A stretch of 5,706 bases of DNA from Pseudomonadota bacterium (GTDB lineage: Bacteria > Desulfobacterota > Desulfobulbia > Desulfobulbales > Desulfobulbaceae), in assembly GCA_009782165.1 (NCBI GenBank), contig WQUH01000100.1, positions 1-5,706 of the forward strand, written 5' to 3'. A program made the translations under genes and the position numbers. A model generated the notes under the pieces. That model saw only the letters and a program-made list of their open reading frames with translations. It was not told the origin of the DNA and did not search any database. Shown here piece after piece: positions 1 to 5,706 of the stretch (its first letter is position 1; the number at the start of each line of letters is the position of its first letter).

Positions 1-110
1 GGCGGGACGCCTGCGTTCCCATGTCCGGCACCTTGTTGCTGGTTCCGGGCGCGGGTGCGGCGGAAAAAAGAAGGCGCAATCGGGGAAAAGCGAAGAAAAA
101 AGGGGCCCGG

Positions 111-2804
111 TCAGCGCGGCCGCTGGAGCTGGCTGTCGACCGGATACTGGGCGCGGATAAAGGCCAGGGCCTGATCGTGGTCGGCGATTTCGCCATCGAG
201 CTGCAACTCGATCAGGTGGTTGCGGATGGCGCGGAACAGCGGTCCGGGGATATAGCCCATGGCCTTGAGTTCGTCGCCGCCGACCAGAGGCGTCACCTTG
301 CGCAGGGTGGTGACGAACAGGGACACCGCCTGCTGGATGAAGCGCTTGCGGGCAATGGTCATCAGATACAGCAAACCTTCGATCTCGAAGTCGACCAGGA
401 GCCAGTAGATCTCGCTGGGCCGGAGAAAGTCGCGTTTCTGCAGCTCCTGGGCGATGCGTTCGGCCTCGGCCTTCTGGGTGACCAGCTTCCGCTGTTGGCG
501 GGGCGGCAGGTCGAAGCGCTGACAGAAGGCGGTCAGATCCCTGGTCTGGGTCCGGCTCATGATCGCCAGCAGATAGACCATCCAGGTTTCCAGCCGGTCG
601 GGCAGGTAGAGCAGCTTGAACCAGGCAATCGCCCGCTCCGCCTGGGTGAGGAGGTGGAGGAAACGGCGGTCGATCTTGAGGTTGGGTTGCAGATCCGGCC
701 AGAGCAGGGGGAAGAGCTTGAAATAGGCCATCCGCCGCAGGGCCGGCGCCGGATTGTCTTCCGAGAGGATCAGCTTGAGTTCATGGAAGAAACGAGGCCC
801 TTCGACCTGGCCGAACAGATCCTCCCGCACCGTATTCTTGATCAGCTTTTCGGTGTGGCGGGTGATGGTGAAATCGAGCCGGCTCTCGAAGCGGATCGCC
901 CTGAAAATACGGGTCGGATCCTCGACGAAACTCAAATTGTGCAACACCTGAATGCGCCGTTCCTTGAGGTCGTTCTGGCAGTTGAAGTGATCGACCAGCA
1001 CCCCGAACTGCTGCGGGTTGAGGTGAATGGCCATGGCGTTGATGGTGAAATCGCGGCGGTGGAGGTCCAGCTTGATCGAGCTGTGTTCCACCGTGGGCAT
1101 GGCCGCCGGGTGTTCGTAATATTCCAGCCGGGCCGTGGCCACGTCGATGCGGGTCTGATCCGGGAAAATCACCGTGGAGGTGCCGAATTTTTCGTGGGGA
1201 TGGACCACGCCCTGGCGCTGTTGCGCCAAGGCCCTGGCAAAACGGATGCCGTCGCCCTCGATGACGACATCGATGTCGATGTTCCTGACCTGCAGGAGCA
1301 GGTCGCGGACAAAACCACCGGCCACATAGGCATTGCAGCCGAAGGCGGCGGCGGTTTCTCCGATTTCGCGCAGCAGCACGATGCTGTCCCTGGACAGCAC
1401 CTGGGTCATGAGGTTGGCCAGGTTGCGGGTCCGCTCCACCGAAGGCCGCTCGTCGCCGCGGAGCAGGTCGGGCGAGAGATGGGCCGGGTCGTGGATCAGC
1501 AGGTCGAGCAGGTCGGTGCGGGTAATCACCCCCACGATCGCTTCGTCCTGGACCACCGGGATGAGCCGCTGGTGGTTCTCGACGATGAGCCGCTGGATGT
1601 CGGCCAGGGTGCCGCTTTCGGGGATGGTGGCCAGTTCGGTGGTCATGTAGTCGGCCACCGGCAGATCGCCCAGCTTGTGAAAAATGGCCTTTTCCGCCAC
1701 CGCCCGGGTAATCATGCCCAGAAAGCCGACGGGCGGCGCATCGTTTTCCGGGCCGCCGCTTTCCCGGACCACCGGCAGAACGGTGACGTTATAGCGGGTC
1801 ATCAACTGATTGGCCTGGTCGATACTGACCTCCGGGGTGACGGAGATCACCGGGGAACTCATGAGATCCCCGGCCACGGCCTGGGGCCGGATGTGGCGAT
1901 GGAGAAGCCCGACCAGTTGCTCCTCGGCCTCGGCGATCGTCAGGTCGCGGAACGTGGCCGAGGCGGCGGATGCGTGGCCGCCGCCGCCGAACTCGCGGGC
2001 AATGGCGCCGACGTTGACCTCCGGAATGCGGCTGCGGGCAATGAGATAGATGCGTTCGCCCAAGTTGAGCAGAGCAAAGAGCACATCGATATTCTCCATC
2101 ACCATCAGCCGCTGAACGATGATCGACGAATCGGCGATATAGTCGGCGCTGGCCAGGGTGCTGATCACCACGGTCACGCCGCAGATGACATAGGACTGCG
2201 CCTGCCGCTGCAATTCATCGATCAGGCTGACCTGCTCCGCGGAGAGTTCCCGGGAAACGAACTGGCTGACGATGTCGAGATTGGCGCCGTGGGCCAGCAG
2301 CCATGAAGCCGCCTCCAGATCCTCGGGCCGGGTGGAGGAGTGGAGGAAGCCGCCGGTGTCTTCGTAGATGCCGAGCGCCATCAGGGTCAGTTCGTCGGGA
2401 CCGGGCACGATGCCCCGTTCCTGAAAGAGACGGGTGAAGATGGTGGTGGTCGCGCCGAAGGGGGCAACGGTTTCCACCGCGCCGCGGATGTCGTCGGGGG
2501 TATCGGGATGGTGATCGTAGAGATGGATGTCGATTCCGGGGTTGTCGAGGCATGCCGCCAGGTTGCCGATCCGGCCGGCCTGCCTGGTATCGACCACGAT
2601 CAGCCGCCGCACCCTGGTCAGGTCGGCGTGCCCGATCTTTTTGAATTCGTAGATATTGCGAAACTCCTGGGCCAGATAGTCGCGGACCGATTTTTTCTGC
2701 GAGCCCGGAAAGACGAGCTCGGCGTCGGGATAGAGTCTTTTGGCGGCGACCATGGCGGCCAGGCTGTCGAAGTCGGCGCCGATGTGGGTGGTGATGATGT
2801 CCAT
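111..2804 (-). CDS. DHH phosphoesterase / CBS-pair / tRNA nucleotidyltransferase fusion (A-adding or CCA-adding type)
   Basis: This 897-residue three-part protein probably matures or repairs tRNA 3' ends. Residues 1-300 form a DHH/DHHA1 phosphoesterase: D11-x-D13, D72 in VVDTR, DHH at 97-99, D149 in YEDTGG, and the glycine-rich GGGGHASA at 273-280. All usual metal ligands are present, so this half looks active, perhaps as an NrnA-like exonuclease or phosphatase. Residues 311-373 and 382-438 are two CBS domains, which normally bind adenine nucleotides. Residues 490-640 are a class II nucleotidyltransferase head: GGFVRD at 496-501, metal-binding DID at 510-512, RRDFTINAMA at 583-592 and EDPTR at 628-632, matching the EDxxR template motif. 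The remainder is helical neck and body. The same architecture is known from the Aquifex A-adding enzyme, so A addition alone, with a separate CC-adding enzyme elsewhere, is likely but unproven. The ATG at 2804 fits the family N-terminus; no Shine-Dalgarno sequence precedes it. Confidence 0.93.
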   Translation of the reverse strand: MDIITTHIGADFDSLAAMVAAKRLYPDAELVFPGSQKKSVRDYLAQEFRNIYEFKKIGHADLTRVRRLIVVDTRQAGRIGNLAACLDNPGIDIHLYDHHPDTPDDIRGAVETVAPFGATTTIFTRLFQERGIVPGPDELTLMALGIYEDTGGFLHSSTRPEDLEAASWLLAHGANLDIVSQFVSRELSAEQVSLIDELQRQAQSYVICGVTVVISTLASADYIADSSIIVQRLMVMENIDVLFALLNLGERIYLIARSRIPEVNVGAIAREFGGGGHASAASATFRDLTIAEAEEQLVGLLHRHIRPQAVAGDLMSSPVISVTPEVSIDQANQLMTRYNVTVLPVVRESGGPENDAPPVGFLGMITRAVAEKAIFHKLGDLPVADYMTTELATIPESGTLADIQRLIVENHQRLIPVVQDEAIVGVITRTDLLDLLIHDPAHLSPDLLRGDERPSVERTRNLANLMTQVLSRDSIVLLREIGETAAAFGCNAYVAGGFVRDLLLQVRNIDIDVVIEGDGIRFARALAQQRQGVVHPHEKFGTSTVIFPDQTRIDVATARLEYYEHPAAMPTVEHSSIKLDLHRRDFTINAMAIHLNPQQFGVLVDHFNCQNDLKERRIQVLHNLSFVEDPTRIFRAIRFESRLDFTITRHTEKLIKNTVREDLFGQVEGPRFFHELKLILSEDNPAPALRRMAYFKLFPLLWPDLQPNLKIDRRFLHLLTQAERAIAWFKLLYLPDRLETWMVYLLAIMSRTQTRDLTAFCQRFDLPPRQQRKLVTQKAEAERIAQELQKRDFLRPSEIYWLLVDFEIEGLLYLMTIARKRFIQQAVSLFVTTLRKVTPLVGGDELKAMGYIPGPLFRAIRNHLIELQLDGEIADHDQALAFIRAQYPVDSQLQRPR

Positions 2805-2811
2805 GGCATCG

Positions 2812-2841
2812 TTTATACACTAAAAAACCAGCTACTGTAAA
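2812..2841 (-). promoter_or_regulatory. Sigma70-type promoter of the DHH-CBS-nucleotidyltransferase gene
   Basis: Read on the minus strand, TTTACA (2841-2836, five of six matches to TTGACA) is followed by an 18-base spacer and TATAAA (2817-2812, five of six matches to TATAAT). The start codon A is at 2804, only eight bases past the -10 box, so the predicted transcription start falls on or next to the ATG. No purine-rich ribosome-binding sequence lies between. This is inferred from box matches only. Confidence 0.6.
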
Positions 2842-2894
2842 GAAAACCTCTCCTTTAGTTTACCGATGGAGATCGGCAGAAATCCCTGGTTGTC

Positions 2895-2923
2895 CTTGCC
2901 GCACAGGCGCCGAAGGCGGCAAG
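2895..2923. repeat. Inverted repeat in the divergent intergenic spacer
   Basis: CTTGCCGC at 2895-2902 and GCGGCAAG at 2916-2923 form a perfect 8-base-pair inverted repeat around a 13-base loop that contains the small palindrome GGCGCC. It is not followed by a T-run on either strand, so it does not look like an intrinsic terminator. It lies 29 bases upstream of the tRNA promoter -35 box and about 54 bases upstream of the minus-strand -35 box, where a regulator could bind, but function is unknown. Confidence 0.45.
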
Positions 2924-2951
2924 AAAATCGTTGTTTGGCGGCGCGTTGCGC

Positions 2952-2980
2952 TTGACAACCGCTTGCCGACGCTCTATGTT
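2952..2980 (+). promoter_or_regulatory. Sigma70-type promoter of tRNA-Gly and probably the rimP operon
   Basis: A perfect -35 box TTGACA (2952-2957) is separated by 17 bases from TATGTT (2975-2980, four of six matches to TATAAT). The predicted transcription start near 2987 is about 19 bases before the mature tRNA 5' end, leaving a short 5' precursor for RNase P. Readthrough of the terminator at 3156-3181 would let this promoter also serve rimP-nusA-ylxR-infB. No other convincing promoter is visible between the tRNA and rimP. Confidence 0.7.
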
Positions 2981-3005
2981 AGTAAACTTCCCGTAGAACG
3001 GCAGG

Positions 3006-3081
3006 GCGGGTGTAGCTCAGTTGGCAGAGCACAAGCTTCCCAAGCTTGGGGTCGCGGGTTCGAACCCCGTTGCCCGCTCCA
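3006..3081 (+). tRNA. tRNA-Gly (anticodon CCC), CCA end encoded
   Basis: A full cloverleaf of 76 bases can be drawn. The acceptor stem is GCGGGTG (3006-3012) with TGCCCGC (3071-3077), including two G-T pairs. The D stem is GCTC/GAGC (3015-3018, 3027-3030), with the conserved GG at 3023-3024. The anticodon stem is CAAGC/GCTTG (3032-3036, 3044-3048) around loop TTCCCAA, giving anticodon CCC at 3039-3041, which reads GGG glycine codons. The T arm is GCGGG-TTCGAAC-CCCGT (3054-3070). The discriminator base is T3078, as expected for bacterial glycine tRNA, and CCA is genome-encoded at 3079-3081. It has its own promoter and sits just ahead of the rimP operon leader. Confidence 0.97.
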
Positions 3082-3092
3082 GACAGGAAGTT

Positions 3093-3148
3093 GACCCGGC
3101 GCAACCGGTCGCCTCGATCCCAGTCAGGATCGGCCCCGGCAAAGCCGG
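3093..3148 (+). promoter_or_regulatory. Structured leader between tRNA-Gly and rimP (three tandem stem-loops)
   Basis: Three consecutive hairpins can be drawn upstream of the terminator. Bases 3093-3099 pair with 3105-3110 (GACCGG-type stem with one bulged C, 5-base loop). CGATCC at 3115-3120 pairs perfectly with GGATCG at 3127-3132 around a 6-base loop. CCGGC at 3136-3140 pairs with GCCGG at 3144-3148 around an AAA loop. The dense tandem pairing suggests a folded spacer RNA, either a substrate for tRNA 3' processing or part of an attenuation device. Pairing was done by eye; no energies were computed. Confidence 0.45.
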
Positions 3149-3155
3149 TGTATTG

Positions 3156-3181
3156 AAAGTGGGCTCTGCCCGCTTTTTTTA
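3156..3181 (+). terminator. Intrinsic terminator / rimP-leader-type attenuator
   Basis: The stem AAAGTGGGC (3156-3164) pairs with GCCCGCTTT (3168-3176), with one G-T pair and a TCT loop, followed by a run of T to 3180. It ends tRNA-Gly transcription and lies in the 5' leader of rimP. An intrinsic terminator at this place is a known feature of rimP operons (metY-rimP in E. coli; the proteobacterial rimP-leader motif). It may allow partial readthrough, possibly controlled by NusA, which the operon encodes; that is inference. Confidence 0.8.
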
Positions 3182-3262
3182 TTGCCTTTTTCCGTGCAAG
3201 GCATGCGCGTTGCGGACGCGGCGCGGACGGCAGAATGCGGTGAAAGAAAACGGTTGCAGGCT

Positions 3263-3724
3263 GTGGAAAACGCGACGGATCGAGTTGTTACAAAAATTTA
3301 CGGCTTTGCCGAACCCCTGTTGATCGATATGGGGATGGAACTGGTGGAGATCCAGTTCCGCCGGGAAGGGCACGGCTGGGTGCTCCGCCTGTTCATCGAC
3401 CGGGACGGCGGCGTCACCGTTGACGACTGCGCCGCGGTGAGCAGGGAAATCGGCGCCTATCTCGAGGTGGAGGATCTGATCGACCATGCCTATCATCTCG
3501 AGGTTTCTTCGCCCGGATTGGAGCGGCCGCTCAAGAGGCGGGAGGATTTCGTCCGTTTCGCCGGCAAGCTGGCCCGGATCAAACTGCGGGAGCCGGTGGC
3601 CGGGCAGCGGGTGCTGATCGGAACCCTGCGGGGCATGGAAGGGGAATCTGTGGTGTTGGCGCTGGACGGGGAAGTCGTCCAGGTCGACATGGAGAACATA
3701 TCAAAGGCACGCCTGACGCTGTAA
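3263..3724 (+). CDS. rimP: Ribosome maturation factor RimP
   Basis: RimP binds the 30S precursor in the cytoplasm and helps late 16S rRNA and small-subunit maturation. With the GTG start at 3263 the product has 153 residues, the normal family length. The N-terminal alpha/beta domain includes the FAEPLL and ELVEIQFRREG stretches (residues 15-37), LRLFIDRDGGVT (41-52), and the family signature VSSPGLERPL at 81-90. A C-terminal SH3-like barrel runs from about residue 95 to ISKARL (146-151). The start is uncertain. The frame stays open upstream to TTG 3182 and ATG 3203, but TTG 3182 lies at the edge of the terminator T-run and the extra residues do not look like RimP. TTG 3254 is another option; none has a strong ribosome-binding site. 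nusA follows after 43 bases. Confidence 0.9.
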   Translation: MENATDRVVTKIYGFAEPLLIDMGMELVEIQFRREGHGWVLRLFIDRDGGVTVDDCAAVSREIGAYLEVEDLIDHAYHLEVSSPGLERPLKRREDFVRFAGKLARIKLREPVAGQRVLIGTLRGMEGESVVLALDGEVVQVDMENISKARLTL

Positions 3725-3757
3725 GGTCGCAGGGACATGCAGGCGATTGCCTGAGCT

Positions 3758-3761
3758 GGAG
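3758..3761 (+). promoter_or_regulatory. Ribosome-binding site of nusA
   Basis: GGAG six bases before ATG 3768 supports that start over the in-frame TTG at 3747, which has no comparable site and would add seven residues not expected in NusA. Confidence 0.7.
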
Positions 3762-3767
3762 TTGAAC

Positions 3768-5111
3768 ATGGTTGGAACAGAAAATCTCAAACGAATTGTC
3801 GATCAGATCTGCCGGGACAAGGGGATCGATCGCGCCTTGCTGATCGATGCCATCGAAGAGGCCGTCCGCTCGGCTGTCCGAAAAAAATTCGGCAACCGCC
3901 GGGAGATCGAAGTTCAGTTCAACGAGAGCCTGGGTGAAGTCGAGGTGTTCCAGTATCGCACGGTGGTGGACGAGGTGTTCGACGAGGAGACCGAGATCGC
4001 GCTTGCGGATGCGCGGCGGCTCGATCCCGAGGCCGAGCTGGACGACGATCTCGGCGAGAAACTGGACAACATCGCCGATCTTGGCCGCATCGCCGCCCAG
4101 TCGGCCAAACAGGTCATCATCCACCGGATGCGCGACGCCGAACGCGACGTTATCTACGAGATGTACCGCGACCGGGAGGGGTCCATCGTCAACGGCATTG
4201 TCCAACGCTTCGAGCGCGGCGACATGATCATCAACCTGGGCCGCACCGACGCGATCCTGCCCAGCGAGGGCCAGATCCCGAAACGGTCGTACAAACAGGG
4301 CGACCGCATCCGGGCCTATGTGCAGGAGGTGCGGCGCGAGGTCAGGGAAAGCGGCAAGTTCCGCGATGCCCAACTGATTCTGAGCCGGACCTGCAACGAA
4401 TTTCTGATCAAACTGTTCGAGATGGAGGTTCCCGAGATCGCCGAGGGGATCGTCAAAATCATGGGCGCCAGCAGGGAGCCTGGGTTCCGGGCCAAGATCG
4501 CGGTGTCCTCCATCGAGTCGGATGTGGATCCGGTGGGCGCCTGCGTCGGCCTCAAGGGGTCGCGGGTGCAGAACGTGGTGCAGGAGCTGCAGGGCGAGAG
4601 GATCGACATCGTGCCCTGGAGCCCCGATCCGGCCAAGTATGTGTACAATGCCCTGGCCCCGGCCGAGGTGTCGATGGTCATCATCGAGGACGAGCGAAAA
4701 ACCATGCTGGTGGTGGTGCCCGACGACCAGTTGTCGCTGGCCATCGGCCGCCAGGGCCAGAACGTCCGCCTGGCGGCCCGGCTGTTGAACTGGAAGATCG
4801 ATGTCAAGAGCGCAAGCCGCTATGCCAATCTGGAAAACAGCGGCTACCGCAGTCTGCTCGAGGTCGACGGGGTGGATGAAGGACTGGCCGATCGGCTGTT
4901 TGCCGCCGGAATCCTCTCCGCCGGCCAGTTGGCCGGGATGGAAACTGAAAAACTGATGGCCCTGGCGCGGCTGGATGCGGAAAAAGCCACGGCGCTACAG
5001 GGGAAGGCCGCCCAGATCCAGGGCTCGGAATCCGCCGAGACGCCGGCGGCCGATGCCGGAGAGGACGCGGCGGCCGATGATTCCGGCGCATCGGCGGCCG
5101 AGTCGGCCTGA
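3768..5111 (+). CDS. nusA: Transcription termination/antitermination factor NusA
   Basis: NusA binds RNA polymerase and nascent RNA, promoting pausing, intrinsic termination and antitermination complexes. The product is 447 residues. The N-terminal RNA-polymerase-binding domain covers about residues 1-130. An S1 domain runs from about 137 to 207 ([11 protein letters not shown], then LPSEGQIP at 164-171). Two KH domains follow, with GxxG loops GLKG at 261-264 and GRQG at 327-330. Residues 360-418 form one helix-hairpin-helix-like module ([20 protein letters not shown]), where E. coli NusA has two acidic repeats, so this protein is shorter at the C-terminus. The last 30 residues are Ala/Asp/Glu-rich and contain an 8-residue repeat. 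The start ATG 3768 has a GGAG site and gives the usual [14 protein letters not shown] beginning. The TGA overlaps the ylxR ATG, suggesting translational coupling. Confidence 0.97.
   Translation: MVGTENLKRIVDQICRDKGIDRALLIDAIEEAVRSAVRKKFGNRREIEVQFNESLGEVEVFQYRTVVDEVFDEETEIALADARRLDPEAELDDDLGEKLDNIADLGRIAAQSAKQVIIHRMRDAERDVIYEMYRDREGSIVNGIVQRFERGDMIINLGRTDAILPSEGQIPKRSYKQGDRIRAYVQEVRREVRESGKFRDAQLILSRTCNEFLIKLFEMEVPEIAEGIVKIMGASREPGFRAKIAVSSIESDVDPVGACVGLKGSRVQNVVQELQGERIDIVPWSPDPAKYVYNALAPAEVSMVIIEDERKTMLVVVPDDQLSLAIGRQGQNVRLAARLLNWKIDVKSASRYANLENSGYRSLLEVDGVDEGLADRLFAAGILSAGQLAGMETEKLMALARLDAEKATALQGKAAQIQGSESAETPAADAGEDAAADDSGASAAESA
5045..5101 (+). repeat. Degenerate 24-bp tandem repeat at the nusA 3' end
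   Basis: GGCGGCCGA recurs at 5045-5053, 5069-5077 and 5093-5101, exactly 24 bases apart, with diverged sequence between. In the nusA frame this gives AAD, AAD and AAE at residues 427, 435 and 443, an 8-residue period in the acidic, presumably disordered tail. It may come from slippage in a low-complexity region; the third unit is cut short by the stop codon. Confidence 0.6.
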
Positions 5112-5323
5112 TGCGGCGAGGGCATGTCCCACTGCGGACCTGCCGGGGCTGCGGGCTCAAGCGGCCCAAGGCCGGGATGTTGCGTTTCATCGTGGCCGAG
5201 GGCGCGCTGGTCGGGGACCAGCGGGGCAATCTGCCCGGTCGGGGAATATATTGCTGCAACCACACTACCTGCCGTGAACGGTTGGCAAAAAGCAAAAAGA
5301 TCCGGAAAGCGGATCGAAATTGA
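5111..5323 (+). CDS. ylxR: YlxR-family RNA-binding protein (DUF448; RnpM-like)
   Basis: This small basic protein of 70 residues belongs to the YlxR/DUF448 family, found between nusA and infB in many bacteria. The Bacillus subtilis member (RnpM) binds and modulates the RNA of RNase P; whether this holds here is inference. Visible family features are RTCRGCG at 9-15 near the N-terminus, RFIV at 25-28, and GRGIYCC at 43-49, followed by a lysine/arginine-rich tail (55-69). Cysteines 11, 14, 48/49 and 54 could form a metal site, but this is only suggested by spacing. The ATG overlaps the nusA TGA (TGATG) and lacks a clear ribosome-binding site, so translation is probably coupled to nusA. Homologues often carry a ribosomal L7Ae-like gene next; here infB follows directly after 36 bases. 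Confidence 0.92.
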   Translation: MRRGHVPLRTCRGCGLKRPKAGMLRFIVAEGALVGDQRGNLPGRGIYCCNHTTCRERLAKSKKIRKADRN

Positions 5324-5342
5324 TCGTGCTGGGCGGGGGATA

Positions 5343-5353
5343 GAGGAAGGGAG
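5343..5353 (+). promoter_or_regulatory. Ribosome-binding site of infB
   Basis: A purine-rich stretch, GAGGAAGGGAG, ends six bases before ATG 5360. It is the strongest Shine-Dalgarno-like sequence in the window, in keeping with the high expression expected of IF-2. Confidence 0.75.
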
Positions 5354-5359
5354 CGTTTG

Positions 5360-5706
5360 ATGAGTAAGGTTCGTATTTACGATCTCGCCAAGGAGTTCGG
5401 ACTCAAAAGCAAGGAACTGGCCGACAGGCTGGTGGCCATGGGTTTTGCCGTGACCAGCCCCAGTTCGAGCGTTGACGACGATGTGGCCACGGCTATTCGC
5501 AGAAAGCTGAGGGGTGGCGCATCTCCCGAACCCGGTACCGGGCGGATCGAACTGAGAAACAAGCCCGAACCCGCGGCCAAGACCAGTACCGTGATCCGGC
5601 GGCGCTCCAAGGCCGACAAGGAAGAGGCGGCCAAGAAGCAGGAAGAGGTCGAAGCGCTTGCCCTGGAGGCGGAGATCCAGGCTCTGGAGGAGCGGTTGCA
5701 GGGAAA
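5360..5706 (+). CDS. infB: Translation initiation factor IF-2, N-terminal part (truncated by window end)
   Basis: IF-2 is the GTPase that places initiator tRNA on the 30S subunit and promotes subunit joining. Only the first 115 codons are visible. Residues 1-50 (beginning MSKVRIYDLAKEFGLKSKEL, with a LVAMGF stretch at 24-29) match the IF2 N-terminal helical domain. Then comes the charged linker typical of bacterial IF-2: a VIRRRSKADKEE segment and a Lys/Glu/Ala-rich run likely to be helical or coiled coil. The GTPase domain lies beyond the window, so integrity cannot be judged. Gene order after nusA and ylxR supports the call. The ATG at 5360 has a strong ribosome-binding site. Confidence 0.96.
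   Translation, partial: MSKVRIYDLAKEFGLKSKELADRLVAMGFAVTSPSSSVDDDVATAIRRKLRGGASPEPGTGRIELRNKPEPAAKTSTVIRRRSKADKEEAAKKQEEVEALALEAEIQALEERLQG

Noticed and set aside
80..125. Possible intrinsic terminator after the fusion gene (minus-strand T-run at 101-96)
   Set aside because: The only stem I can draw before the T-run is about four base pairs (GGCC/GGCC) with a long loop, too weak to call.
21..2306. A 761-codon plus-strand open frame antisense to the nucleotidyltransferase gene
   Set aside because: Its translation is low-complexity and rich in Gly, Asp, Gln and His with no recognisable domain. It exactly overlaps a well-conserved gene on the other strand and is a typical GC-rich shadow frame.
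2340..2840. A 166-codon plus-strand open frame opposite the DHH domain
   Set aside because: Antisense to catalytic DHH motifs, no ribosome-binding site or homology recognised.
2863..2876. CCGAT-GGAG-ATCGG small hairpin in the divergent spacer
   Set aside because: A 5-base-pair stem is expected by chance and has no T-run or promoter relation.
3033..3047. AAGCTT-CCC-AAGCTT direct/inverted repeat
   Set aside because: It is simply the anticodon stem-loop of the tRNA.
3579..4373. A 264-codon minus-strand open frame across the rimP/nusA junction
   Set aside because: Opposite to two clear conserved genes, no motif, and composition expected of a shadow frame.
4804..5295. Minus-strand open frames of 139-163 codons opposite nusA and ylxR
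   Set aside because: Arg/Pro/Ser-rich translations without domains, lying opposite confidently identified genes.

Overview
The window is a GC-rich, densely coding piece of a bacterial chromosome holding housekeeping genes for tRNA maturation, ribosome assembly, transcription and translation initiation. Protein style (a DHH-CBS-nucleotidyltransferase fusion; RimP, NusA, YlxR and IF-2 in the usual order; a NusA with one short helical C-terminal module and an acidic tail) suggests a Desulfobacterota (old Deltaproteobacteria) genome, perhaps Desulfobulbales-like. That placement is inferred from recalled family resemblance, not from a search.

Layout: bases 1-110 are a short gap with no supportable gene. 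Bases 111-2804 (minus strand) encode an 897-residue fusion of a DHH/DHHA1 phosphoesterase, two CBS domains and a class II tRNA nucleotidyltransferase/poly(A) polymerase-type enzyme. Its promoter lies so close to the ATG that the mRNA may be leaderless. Bases 2842-2951 are a short divergent spacer with an inverted repeat. On the plus strand follow a sigma70-type promoter (2952-2980), a tRNA-Gly with anticodon CCC and encoded CCA (3006-3081), a leader with four consecutive stem-loops of which the last looks like an intrinsic terminator/attenuator (3156-3181), then rimP (about 3263-3724), nusA (3768-5111), ylxR/rnpM (5111-5323, overlapping nusA by one base) and the start of infB (5360 to the window end, truncated).

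How the genes fit together: the plus-strand block is the classical rimP-nusA-ylxR-infB operon, coupling 30S maturation (RimP), elongation/termination control (NusA), a small RNA-binding/RNase P-modulating protein (YlxR) and translation initiation (IF-2). A tRNA followed by a terminator in front of rimP resembles the E. coli metY-rimP-nusA-infB layout, but with tRNA-Gly(CCC) in place of initiator tRNA. The divergent fusion gene also acts on tRNA 3' ends. I did not find a wholly new system. The most interesting points are the structured leader of the rimP operon and the apparently leaderless promoter of the fusion gene.
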